From the NCBI RefSeq assembly GCF_004027225.2, contig NW_022651110.1, forward strand, positions 1 through 64,000: DNA of 64,000 bases. The letters are read 5' to 3'. Below are positions 34,520 to 47,109 of the stretch, in pieces. The notes under the pieces were generated by a model. It was given only the letters and a program-made list of their open reading frames with translations. It was not told the origin of the DNA and searched no databases. How positions within the stretch are numbered: position 1 is the stretch's first letter; the number at the start of each line of letters is the position of its first letter. Position numbers and translations under genes: made by a program. The stretch comes from Strigops habroptila. Taxonomy: Eukaryota > Chordata > Aves > Psittaciformes > Psittacidae.

Positions 34520-35551
34520 TCACCCCTGCACCGCCTCCCCTCCCCTCCCGGACCGGCTCCCGCTCCCCCTCGTCCCCGCTCCCTGCCCCTGCGTGTCCCT
34601 CTGGCCCCGCTCGTCCCCGCGGCGGCGGCAGCAGCCGCCGGCGCCGCGCAGCAGCCGCGCCACGGCTCGGCAGAGCTCGCGGCTGGTGCCGGTGTAGATG
34701 AGCGGGTTGAGCAGCGAGTTGGCCATGGCCAAACCCAAGAAGTAATCGGCGTGATAGAGCACGGCGCAAGCCCGGGGGCAGCACCAGGCGTCCAGCAGCA
34801 GGAGGAGGAAGAGGGGCGACCAACAGGCGATGAAGGTGCCCACCACCACCGCCACCGTCTTGAGCAGCGCGGGCGCGGCGTGCGCGGGGCGCAGGTTGGC
34901 TGCGCGCCGCACCGCGCGGTACAGCCGCGCGTAGAGCACCACGATGGCCAAGAGGATGCCGAGGAACACGGCGACGCAGAAGGACACGTAGCGCTTGGAA
35001 TAGAGCGGGAGCACCGTGGAGCAAGCGGGGAGGTCCCCGAGGCAGTTCCAGCCCAGGGCGGGGAGAGCCGAGAGCGCAACCGCCGCGCCCCAACTGGCCG
35101 CCACCAGCGCCCACATGCGGGTGCGCTGCTCGGGCTGCGCTACCCGCAGCCGGGCCATGGTGAGGTGGCGCTCCACGGCGATGGCCAGGAGGCTGAGCAC
35201 CGAGGCGGAGAGCGTGAGGAACACCCCTCCTTCCCGCAGGAACCAGAGCGCCGGCGTGAGGCGCAGCGTGGTGGAGCCCGAGAGCACGATGTTGGCCGTG
35301 TAGGCGATGCCGGCCAAGAGGTCGGACAGGGTGAGGTTGCCCAGGAGGTAGAACATGGGGGAATGGAGCTTCTTGGTCCTCCAGATGGTGACGAGCACCA
35401 CCAGGTTCTCGAGCACGATGAAGGCGCAGCCCAGGAGGAAGAGGAGGGTCTCGGGGCGCAGCGCGCTGCGGTAGCGGCCGCTGTGGAGCTTCCCCGTGTA
35501 GTTGTAGTGAAGGGCGAGGACGGAGTCGGGCGGGAGCGGGCCCGGAGCCAT
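34520..35551 (-). CDS. S1PR5: Sphingosine-1-phosphate receptor 5
   Basis: Class A GPCR for S1P in the plasma membrane. A single coding exon of 343 aa (human 398), starting [20 protein letters not shown]. Seven hydrophobic segments are present. TM3 has WFLREGGVF, with the Arg-Glu pair that binds the S1P head group. The DRY-equivalent is ERHLTMAR (human ERSLTMAR). ECL2 has [19 protein letters not shown], and TM7 has NSLLNPLIY. Synteny beside KEAP1 and ATG4D supports S1PR5 over S1PR4. The C-tail is short and Arg/Gly-rich ([13 protein letters not shown]) and lacks the Ser-rich end of human. The start is the first ATG after a plausible acceptor near 35577. An upstream noncoding exon probably ends at the donor at 37117. 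Confidence 0.95.
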   Translation of the reverse strand: MAPGPLPPDSVLALHYNYTGKLHSGRYRSALRPETLLFLLGCAFIVLENLVVLVTIWRTKKLHSPMFYLLGNLTLSDLLAGIAYTANIVLSGSTTLRLTPALWFLREGGVFLTLSASVLSLLAIAVERHLTMARLRVAQPEQRTRMWALVAASWGAAVALSALPALGWNCLGDLPACSTVLPLYSKRYVSFCVAVFLGILLAIVVLYARLYRAVRRAANLRPAHAAPALLKTVAVVVGTFIACWSPLFLLLLLDAWCCPRACAVLYHADYFLGLAMANSLLNPLIYTGTSRELCRAVARLLRGAGGCCRRRGDERGQRDTQGQGAGTRGSGSRSGRGGEAVQG

Positions 35552-35599
35552 CGTCAGGGCGGCTGCATCGTGCTGCGGGCGGGGGGCACGGGGTGAGCG

Positions 35600-36490
35600 T
35601 GCGGCGGGCGGGACACGGGGACACAGGCGTGTACCAGGCGTGTGGCACGGGGACATGGGTGTGCGACATGTGTGTGACATGGGGACACAGGCGTGTACCA
35701 GGCGTGTGGCACGGGGATGTGTGTGCGACATGTGTGTGACATGGGGACACAGGCACGCACCACGCGTGTGGCACGGGGACACGGGTGTGCGACATGCGTG
35801 TGACATGGGGACACAAGCGTGTACCACGCGTGTGGCACGGGGATGTGAGTGTGCAACATGTGTGTGGCACGGGGACACAGGCATGTATCACGCGCGTGGC
35901 ACAGGGATGTGAGTGTGCGACGTGCGTGTGACATGAGGACGCAAGTGTGCATCACACGTGGGACTGGGACACGAGTGTGCAACATGCATGTGACACGGGG
36001 ACACAAGCATGTACCACGCATGTGGCACAGGGACACGAGAGTGCAACATCTGTGTGACATGAGGACACAAGTGTGCATCACACGTGGGACAGGGACATAA
36101 GTGTGCACCACGAGTATGGCACAGGGATGTGAGTGTGCAACATGCGTGTGACACAGGGACACAGGCATGTACCACGCATGTGGCACAGGGACACAAGTGT
36201 GCAACATGTGTGTGACATGAGGACACAAGTGTGCGTCACATGTGGCACAGGGACACAAGCGTGCAACATGTGTGTGGCACAGGGATGTGAGCGTGCAACA
36301 TGCGTGCGGCACAGGGACACGAGTGTGCACCACGCGTGTGGCCCCCGTGCACTCACAGGCGTGCAAGGGCACCCGCAGCCTGCCCCACACACGCTCGTGC
36401 ACGGCCCATGCACACACGTGCGCTTGCACACGCGCACCCACGTATGTGCCCCGCGGGGCTCTGCACGTGCACACGCGTGTGCGTGACGCA
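35600..36490. repeat. GTGTGACATGGGGACACA minisatellite in the S1PR5 5' intron
   Basis: Imperfect 50-base units with CACGTGT and TGTGTGACATGGGGACAC grade into CA/CG-rich ACACGTGCAC sequence near 36350-36490. Confidence 0.92.
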
Positions 36491-36649
36491 CCCCCCCCCC
36501 CCCACGCTCAGCCCCACATGCTCCCGTGGTGCTGCCCCACATCGTGCCCACCCCACCCAAGAGACAGGCCCAGGCACGCGGGGGGCGGCCGCAGGGTCCC
36601 GCCATGGGGCAACCGGCCCAAGTATGTGGGGCGGGATGGGTGCGGCTGC

Positions 36650-37110
36650 GCCCCATGGCTGGGGGTGGGGCTGGAGAATGGGGGGCAGGATCTATGGGGC
36701 AGGATAATGGGGGGCAGGAGCTGTGGGGCTAAATAATGGGGTGCAGGGGAGCTATGGGGCAGGATAAGGGGGGCAGGATCTATAGGGCAGGACAATGGGG
36801 GGCAGGATCTATGGGGCAGGATAATGAGGGGCAGGATAATGGGGGGCAGGAGCTGCAGGGCTAACTAATGGGGTGCAGGGGAGCTATGGGGCAGGATAAG
36901 GGGGGCAGGATCTATGGGGCAGGATCTGTGGGGCTGGAAAATGGGGCCCAGCAGCTGTGAGAGCAGGATAATGAGGGTCAGGAGCTGTGGGGCTGGATAA
37001 TGGGGCGCAGGGGAGCTATGGGGCAGGATAATGTGCGGCAGGATCTATGGAGCAGGATAATGGGGGGCAGGATCTACGGGGCAGGATAATGGGGGGCAGG
37101 ATCTATGGGG
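36650..37110. repeat. GGGGCAGGATAATGGGGGGC minisatellite
   Basis: Tandem 17-50 base units just downstream, in genome order, of the S1PR5 noncoding exon. Confidence 0.93.
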
Positions 37111-37117
37111 CACTCAC

Positions 37118-37190
37118 CGCGGGTCCCGGCTCCGCTCCGCTCCGTGCTGCCTCCGTGGGGCGCGGCGGGGCCGGGCGGGGTCGGGGGGGG
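37118..37190 (-). promoter_or_regulatory. S1PR5: Probable S1PR5 noncoding first exon and promoter
   Basis: A CpG-dense block ends in a consensus minus-strand GTGAGT donor at 37117-37112. Its position between the S1PR5 coding exon and ATG4D fits a 5' UTR exon. It is inferred only. Confidence 0.45.
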
Positions 37191-37459
37191 GGGGCGGAGC
37201 GGCGCCATGTGGGGCAGCCCCATAGAGGGTTGGGGTGTCCGTGGGTCTGTGCGGGCAGGCCTGGACCTGCCCCATAGAGAGAACCCCCCCCGGGCTGTGG
37301 GGAGACGTGTGGGTCCCACGGGTGTGGGGCGCTGTGGGGCGCTGTGGGGCGCGGGGTGGGGCTGGGAACGCCGCGGGCCGGGGCAGGTGCTGGGCTCGGC
37401 GCTGCCAAAGGCGCCCGCGGCTCCGGCGTGCCCCGCCCGGCCCCAGCCCCACAGCTATG

Positions 37460-37990
37460 GGGCAGACCCCGCTCTGTGGGGCCGGGACCCCTCTATGGGG
37501 CAGACCCCTCTCTATGGGGCAGACCCCGCTCTGTGGGGCCGGGACCCCTCTATGGGGCAGACCCCGCTCTATGGGGCCGGGACCCCTCTCTATGGGGCAG
37601 ACACCCCTCCATGGGGCCGAGACTCCTCTCTATGGGGCAGACCCTGCTCTATGGGTCCGGGACCCCTCTCTATGGGGCAGACCCTACTCTATGGGTCCGG
37701 AACCCCTCTCTATGGGGCAGGCCCTGCTCTATGGGGCCGGGACCCCTCTCTACGGGGCAGACACCCCTCTGTGGGGCCGACCCCCCCTCTATGGGGCCAG
37801 GACCCTTCTCTATGGGGCAGACACCCTTCTATGTGGCAGACACCCCTCTCTATGGGGTAGACCCCGCTCTATGGGGCCGGGACCCCTGTCTATGGGGCAG
37901 ACACCCCTCTCTATGGGGCAGACACTGCTCTATGGGGCAGACCCCCCTCCATGGGGCCGGGACTCCTCTCTATGGGGCAGACCCCGCCCT
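37460..37990. repeat. TCTATGGGGCAGACCCC minisatellite, upstream block
   Basis: Tandem copies of CTCTATGGGGCAGACCCC and TATGGGGCCGGGACCCC of 17-40 bases. The same family resumes in the ATG4D intron (38575-39050). Confidence 0.95.
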
Positions 37991-38073
37991 ATGGGGCCCC
38001 ACGTGACCCATCACCATGACACCACCGCCCCGCCCCTCCCCCGTGACGCCACTTCCGCCGCTCCGCGCCCAAG

Positions 38074-39190
38074 ATGGCGGCGGGCGGCGGCCCCTCTCGC
38101 GCCGGGGACAGGCCCCGCCCCTCGCCCCGCCCCCTCCCGCCGCGCGCCGCGAGCGCGGGGGGGGGGAGGGGCGGCGGCGGGAGCGTCCGGCTGTTCCGGG
38201 GACCCGCCCCCTCCCCCCGCGGCGCGCGTGCGCGGGCGCGTGCTCTCGGCCTGGAACAGCCTCAAATACGGTACCGGAACCGGAAGTGGGGGGGGAGAAC
38301 CGGTAATACCGGAACCGGAAATGGGTGGGAGCCGGTAATAGTGGAACCGGGGAGGGGGAACCGGTAATACCGGAAGCGGGAGGGGGTGGGGTAACGGTAG
38401 CACCGGAAGCGGAAGTTCTTCATTGACACCCCTCCCCCCACACACACAGGGTTTCCGGTTCGGCCCCGGAGCCACGTGACCCGCGGGTCCCCCCTGCACG
38501 TGCTGGGGCGCGAGTACAGCCCCGCGCGCGAGGGTGAGCGGGGGCGGGGCCGAGCGATGGGGGAGGGGCCGAGTTATGGGGCGGGGACCGCGCTGTGGGG
38601 CAGGGACCGAGCTATGGGGCAGAGACTCCGCTCTATGGGGCAGGGACCCCTCTATGGGGCAGCCCTGCTCCATGGGGCCGGACCCCTCTCTATGGGGCAG
38701 ACCCCCCTCTCCGGGGCCCGGTCTGACCCTGCTCCATGGGGCAGAGCCCTCTCTGTGGGGCAGCTCTCGTGGGGGGGCCGGTCTGAGTGCGCTCTATGGG
38801 GCAGGGACCCCTCTTTATGGGACAGAGCTCTCTCTATGGGGCAGCCCCGGTCTGTGGGCTGCTCTGAGCGTGCTCTATGGGGCAGCCCCTGCTCTCTATG
38901 GGGCAGCTCCGCTGCGGGGCTATGGGGGGGGACTGAGCTATGGGGCGGGGCCGGTCTATGGGGCGGGGCCGATCTATGGGGCGGGGCCGGTCTATGGGGC
39001 GGGACCGAGTTGTGGGGCGGGGCCGGTCTGTGGGGCGCTGTGGGGGCAGCCCCGCGGTGACGCGCGCGGTGCCGCCCCGCAGAGGAGCTGCGCGGGTTCT
39101 CGCGGGACGTGCGCTCGCGGCTGTGGCTCTCGTACCGCCGCGGCTTCCCCGCGCTGCGCTCCTGGAGCAGCGATGGCGGCTGGGGCGTGC
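38074..39190 (+). CDS. ATG4D: Cysteine protease ATG4D, first three exons (cut by an assembly gap)
   Basis: ATG4D processes and delipidates ATG8/GABARAP proteins in autophagy. Exons: about 38074-38270, 38450-38533, and 39083 to the gap. Recognisable parts are VLSAWNSLKYG (human FLTAWNNVKYG), VTRGSPLHVLGREY and SRDVRSRLWLSYRRGFPAL followed by SSDGGWG (human SDCGWGC). The likely start, ATG at 38074 in AAGATGGCGGCG context, is not in frame with the conserved part. A long G-run near 38160 probably has a wrong length. The human caspase site DEVDK before this region has no counterpart. The last codon before the N run reads Val where the catalytic Cys belongs, most simply a contig-end base error. Gene identity is sure, but the exact protein is not. 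Confidence 0.88.
38575..39050. repeat. CTATGGGGCAGGGACC minisatellite in an ATG4D intron
   Basis: Same unit family as 37460-37990, now on the other side of ATG4D exons 1 and 2. It suggests local spread of one repeat around the gene. Confidence 0.93.
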
Positions 39191-39679
39191 NNNNNNNNNN
39201 NNNNNNNNNNNNNNNNNNNNNNNNNNNNNNNNNNNNNNNNNNNNNNNNNNNNNNNNNNNNNNNNNNNNNNNNNNNNNNNNNNNNNNNNNNNNNNNNNNNN
39301 NNNNNNNNNNNNNNNNNNNNNNNNNNNNNNNNNNNNNNNNNNNNNNNNNNNNNNNNNNNNNNNNNNNNNNNNNNNNNNNNNNNNNNNNNNNNNNNNNNNN
39401 NNNNNNNNNNNNNNNNNNNNNNNNNNNNNNNNNNNNNNNNNNNNNNNNNNNNNNNNNNNNNNNNNNNNNNNNNNNNNNNNNNNNNNNNNNNNNNNNNNNN
39501 NNNNNNNNNNNNNNNNNNNNNNNNNNNNNNNNNNNNNNNNNNNNNNNNNNNNNNNNNNNNNNNNNNNNNNNNNNNNNNNNNNNNNNNNNNNNNNNNNNNN
39601 NNNNNNNNNNNNNNNNNNNNNNNNNNNNNNNNNNNNNNNNNNNNNNNNNNNNNNNNNNNNNNNNNNNNNNNNNNNNNNN
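39191..39679. other. Assembly gap (489 N)
   Basis: Run of N that removes the rest of ATG4D and whatever lies before 39680. True length is unknown. It coincides with the break in gene order relative to human. Confidence 1.
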
Positions 39680-39686
39680 TTTGGGA

Positions 39687-39740
39687 TGAGTCAGCACCGG
39701 GCTACCCCCACTGGGGGATTCCCAGGGGCTGGAATTTCCC
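39687..39740. promoter_or_regulatory. AP-1 plus two NF-kB-type motifs beside the gap
   Basis: TGAGTCA (39687-39693) is an AP-1 consensus. GGGGATTCCC (39714-39723) and GGAATTTCCC (39731-39740; reverse complement GGGAAATTCC) fit the kB consensus. All three fall within 54 bases, the kind of clustering seen at inflammatory genes. Binding is not shown. Confidence 0.5.
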
Positions 39741-40071
39741 TCCGGTAAGGAAAGGAAAAGTCCTGCCCTTTCCCGGAATAGGAAGGGAACCGAAAGCATT
39801 CCCGCCACCATCCCAGGATTTCGCAAGCTCAAGCTCACTCCGCGCTCCGCTCCTTGGGCTTTCCCATGGGATAACGGCACGGAGACGATGCATCCAGAAC
39901 CCCCAGTGCCGGCGCACACGGCACATGCCCAGGGACACACGTGTCACCCCCCCCATCGTGTGACACCCGGTGACGAGGTCGCGGTGACGTGATCATCGCG
40001 ACACCACGGTCACGATCGGGGGGTCCCCCGGTCCCCGACACCCCCCCCCCCCCCCCCCCGGGTCCCCTCAC

Positions 40072-40111
40072 CTCCGATGACAGCCAGGGCGCACAGCGCC
40101 AGCGGGTACAT
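40072..40111 (-). CDS. Signal-peptide exon of an unassigned secreted or membrane protein (ICAM-like position)
   Basis: The minus-strand ATG at 40111 opens MYPLALCALAVIG and ends with one base of the next codon before a GTGAGG donor, the usual structure of a signal-peptide exon feeding Ig domains. The following exons would lie leftward, towards or in the N gap. In human, ICAM1 follows MRPL4 in this relative orientation, so an ICAM-family gene is the best guess by position. No Ig domain is visible to prove it. Confidence 0.45.
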
Positions 40112-40159
40112 GGTGCTGCGGTGGCACCGGCACCGGCGCGGCTCAGCCCTCCGGGGGCG

Positions 40160-40510
40160 CCGGGATGGAGCCGGGAGCACCGGGATGGAGCCGGGAGCAC
40201 CCCAGTGGGTCCGGGAGCACCGGAGTGGAGCCGATCGGGTCTTCCGGGACCAATCGATTTGGGCTTTATGGGCTGGATCTTGATGCGAACCGGGAAGAAG
40301 CACCGGGATCAGCCGGTTCAGACTCTCCACGAGCACCGGGATCGGTCGGTTCAGGATCTCTGGAAGCAGCGGGATGGATCCAATCGGGGTCCCGGGCAGG
40401 GTCGGTTCGGGATCCCTGAGGTGGGTCCCCTTGGGGTCTCCGGAAGCACCGGGATCGGTCGGTTTGGGAGCACCGGGATGTGTCGGGGTGTCCGGGCCGG
40501 GTCCCGCTGC
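40160..40510. repeat. GCACCGGGATGGAGCCGG minisatellite
   Basis: Tandem 20-60 base units with GAGCACCGGGATSG, upstream of the signal-peptide exon on its own strand. Confidence 0.85.
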
Positions 40511-40622
40511 GCGCCTCGTGTCGCTCCGTTCGCTTGTGGGTCCCTCTGTGGGTCCGTCCCACCCCGAGCGGGGCTTTATGAGCTCGGCCCCTGCCCGGCC
40601 CCTCCCCGGCCGCCCCCCCCCC

Positions 40623-40632
40623 GGGGAATTCC
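40623..40632. promoter_or_regulatory. NF-kB-type site GGGGAATTCC
   Basis: Perfect kB consensus about 510 bases upstream of the signal-peptide exon. A further GGGGATTTCC lies at 41062-41071. Confidence 0.45.
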
Positions 40633-40734
40633 GGTGTCGCGGAGACATCAGCTGTGGGGGGGAAGGGGCTGTAGGGGGGGGGCCGGCCCCACCGCCCCAC
40701 TCCTTCCCCATTCGGGGCTGATTTCCCGTCATCC

Positions 40735-40990
40735 TGCCCCATCAGGGAGCAATTCTCCTGCCCCATTGCCCCCCTCCTGCCCCGCCTCCCCTCTCCTGCC
40801 CCATTGTAGGGCAATTCTCCTGCCCCATTGCCCCCCTCCTGCCCCGCCGCCCCTCTCCTGCCCCATTATAGGGCAATTCTCCTGCCCCATTGCCCCCCTC
40901 CTGCCCCACCTCCCACTCCTGCCCCATTGCCCCTTCCTGCTCCACCGCCCCCTCCTGCCCCACCGCCCCCTCCTGCCCCACCGCGCCCCT
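40735..40990. repeat. GGGCAATTCTCCTGCCCC tandem repeat
   Basis: Three near-identical units of about 65 bases followed by shorter CCTGCCCCACCGCCC units. Confidence 0.93.
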
Positions 40991-40999
40991 CCACCTCAG

Positions 41000-43540
41000 C
41001 GTCAGGCCGGGTGACTTCACCCCACACCCGCTTCCCCTTCCCATTGTGTGCTCCGTGCCCGGGGGATTTCCAGGAGCCGCGGGGCCGGGCCGGGAACGCT
41101 GCCGGGGTGCGAGCGGGGGAGCCGGGGCCGCCGCGGGGCCGCTGCCCGCCCGGGGCTCCCCGTTCCAGGGGGCGATGGGGGGAGGCTCCGGTCGGGCCCC
41201 AGGACCCGGCTCCGGCCCCACCGGGGGTGGGAAAAGCCGAAGCAGCTTCTCATGGCCGCGGGTTTCACTTCTGCATCACGATGGTTCCTCCCCATCGTGT
41301 CACCCTGTCCCCATGGGGCCCGTGGTTTATCTCTGCCCCCGGCCTGGGTTAGGAGCTGCTGTGCTGGGAATGCCGGGAATGCCGGAGTGTCCTCTGGCCT
41401 TGGTTGGGATCCCGCAGGAATCTCTTATCGTGCCAATGACCTTTCCCAGTGCCGGAGCTGAAGTGGGCAAAGGGCAATTCCAGCCCCTGTGGCGGTTCAG
41501 GGACAGGGACATGGAGGACAGGGACACAGGGGTGGATAGGCTGGGATGTGGGGACAAGGACACAGGGATGGATTGGCCGGGATGGGGGGACAGGGATGGA
41601 TTGGCTAGGATGGGGGGCAGGGACACAGGGATGGATAGAGCAGGATGCAGGGACAGGGACACAGGGGTGGATAGGCCGGGATGGGGGACAGGGACACAGG
41701 GATGAATTGGCTGGGATGGGGGGACAGGGACACAGGGATGGATTGGCTGGGATGGGGGGACACAGGCACAGGGGACATGGGGGTAGATTGGCAGGGGCAG
41801 AGGGAACAGGACATGGGTTGGAAAGGACACAAGGGCAAAAGGACACAGGGAAAAAGGGGATGGATGAGCAGGGATGGGGGACACGGACAGGGAGGACATG
41901 GGGATGGATGGGCAGGGACGCTGGGGACAGGGACACACAGGGACAGGGGTGGGATGGGGAGGGACATGGGAGACACGGACGTGGGACATGGGGTGTGAGG
42001 ACGTGGGGAACACAGGGATGGAGCAGCAGGGATGGAGGGGCAGGAGATGGATTGGGAAGGACATAGGAGACAAGGAGATGGATTGGCGGGCACATGGAGA
42101 CAGGGACACAGCACAGGGACTGTCCCAGCCGCCAGTGCTGAGCCAAGCAGGACACAGACCTTGGACCCGGTGCCATGGGGCAGGATGTGACCATGGATGG
42201 GATGTGACCCCTGACACAGGCTGGGGCCAGGCGCCAGCACCGGCAGGAACTGGGCACCGGAACCGTGTTCTGGGGCTGCCCCCGGTGTCCCCCGCCCCAG
42301 CGGCACGTGCCAGGGCCACGCGCGGCCTTGGGCAGCCCCACTGCACACTTATAGTGAGCTCCAGCCCCATTGCACACTCACTGTGAGCTCCAGCCCCACT
42401 GCACGCTCACTGTGAGCTCCAGCCCCATTGCACGCTCACTGTGAGCTCCAGCCCCATTGCACTTACAGTGAGCTCGAGCCCCATTGCACGCTCACTGCGA
42501 GCTCCAGCCCCATTGCACGCTCACTGTGAGCTCCAGCCCCATTGCACGCTCACTGTGAGCTCCAGCCCCATTGCACGCTCACTGTGAGCTCCAGCCCCAC
42601 TGCACGCTCACTGCGAGCTCCAGCCCCATTGCACGCTCACTGCGAGCTCCAGCCCCGTTGAATGCTTGTGGTGGCCTCTCCGCTCCCCCCTCCGTGTCCC
42701 CACGTCCCCCCCGCTAACGACAACCGGTCATTAACGCTCATTAACGCTCATTAACGTTCCGGCCCTGTGAGTGCCCGGGAGCGGCGCCGTTTCCAGCCCT
42801 GCCCCAGCGTTTCCATCCCTCGCAGCCAGGATCGGAGCCGGCGCCTCTCCCGCCCTTCCCGTGTCGCTGGACAGGGAATAAGTGGGAAAACCACAGGGAA
42901 AGCGGGAGGGAAACTCCTCTTTGCTGCCGCATCCGGCGCGGCCGCCGTGGGATGAGGCGGGTCGGGATGGAGCGGGTCGGGATGCAGCGGGTAGGTTTTT
43001 GGGGTCCCTGGGTGGGTTTTGGGGTGTGTCCCCCCCCACTACCATCATCCCCCCCCAACACGGTCCTTATGGTAAGCACTGAACATGGTGGTGGTGACAT
43101 TATTGGTGGTGGCTTTGGACGCCGTGGGGGGGGCCCCCAACATCCGGGTCCGGCCTCTTCCTGCCTCATGTTGACACCCCAACACCCCCCCCCCGAAGAG
43201 AGACGCTCCGAATGAACCACGGGGGGACACAAAGCCCTTTGGATTTGGTGACCCCCAAATCCAAATGTCCCCCCAGGGGGCTGCAAATGGGGGGGCTGTA
43301 AATATGGGGTTTGCAAAGGGACTATGAATATGGGGGGACACAAAGGGATGGTGAATACGGGGGGCGCGCAAAGGGACAGTGAATACGGGGGAGCACAAAG
43401 GGATAGTGAATATGGGGGTACAAAGGGACAGAATATGGGGGGGCCCAAAGGTCCTGTGACTATGGGGGGAGCACAAAGGGAGGTGGAAGGAGACACGCCC
43501 CCCTGCTTAATAAAAGCAACAGCCAAAGAGACCAAAGAGC
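41000..43540. other. Spacer between the signal-peptide exon and MRPL4
   Basis: No gene is recognised. It contains a GGACAGGGACACAGGGATGG repeat (41500-42110), a 29-base CACGCTCACTGTGAGCTCCA repeat with about ten copies (42340-42660), CATTAACGCT three times (42730-42757) and a GACAGTGAATACGGGGG repeat (43310-43500). A low-repeat block lies at 41040-41470. Confidence 0.6.
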
Positions 43541-43546
43541 TTTAAT
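43541..43546 (-). terminator. MRPL4: MRPL4 poly(A) signal, ATTAAA variant
   Basis: Minus-strand ATTAAA 124 bases past the MRPL4 stop. No canonical AATAAA is seen on that strand nearby. Confidence 0.6.
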
Positions 43547-43669
43547 GGCCACAGCAGCACGTGGGGCTCCCCAAAACCCCTTTTCCAATGGGATGGGGGG
43601 GCTGGATCCAGTGTTTGGGGCTGGACCCTGTGCCGGGGGGGGGTCTCACCCAGCCCGGCGGGGGGCGGT

Positions 43670-46904
<3,235 letters not shown>

Positions 46905-47109
46905 GGTGCGCGGCGCGGCGCGATGATGTCGTCGGGGACTTCCGACGGAGGCGGAAGCGGGAGACAGGCGGGAAAGGACGAGGAGGAAGAAGAGGAGGAA
47001 GGGAAGGAGGAAGCGGAGCGGGGCCCGATCCTGGCGCCGGTTTCCAGCCCCGTCCCCGCAGGGTCTCGCCCCGGCGCTGATGCCTCTTCCCGGTGCCGCT
47101 TCCCGGTGC

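Noticed and set aside
42340-42660. tRNA or small RNA genes in the 29-base repeat
   Set aside because: GAGCTC inverted bits recur because of tandem copying; no cloverleaf or polymerase III boxes.
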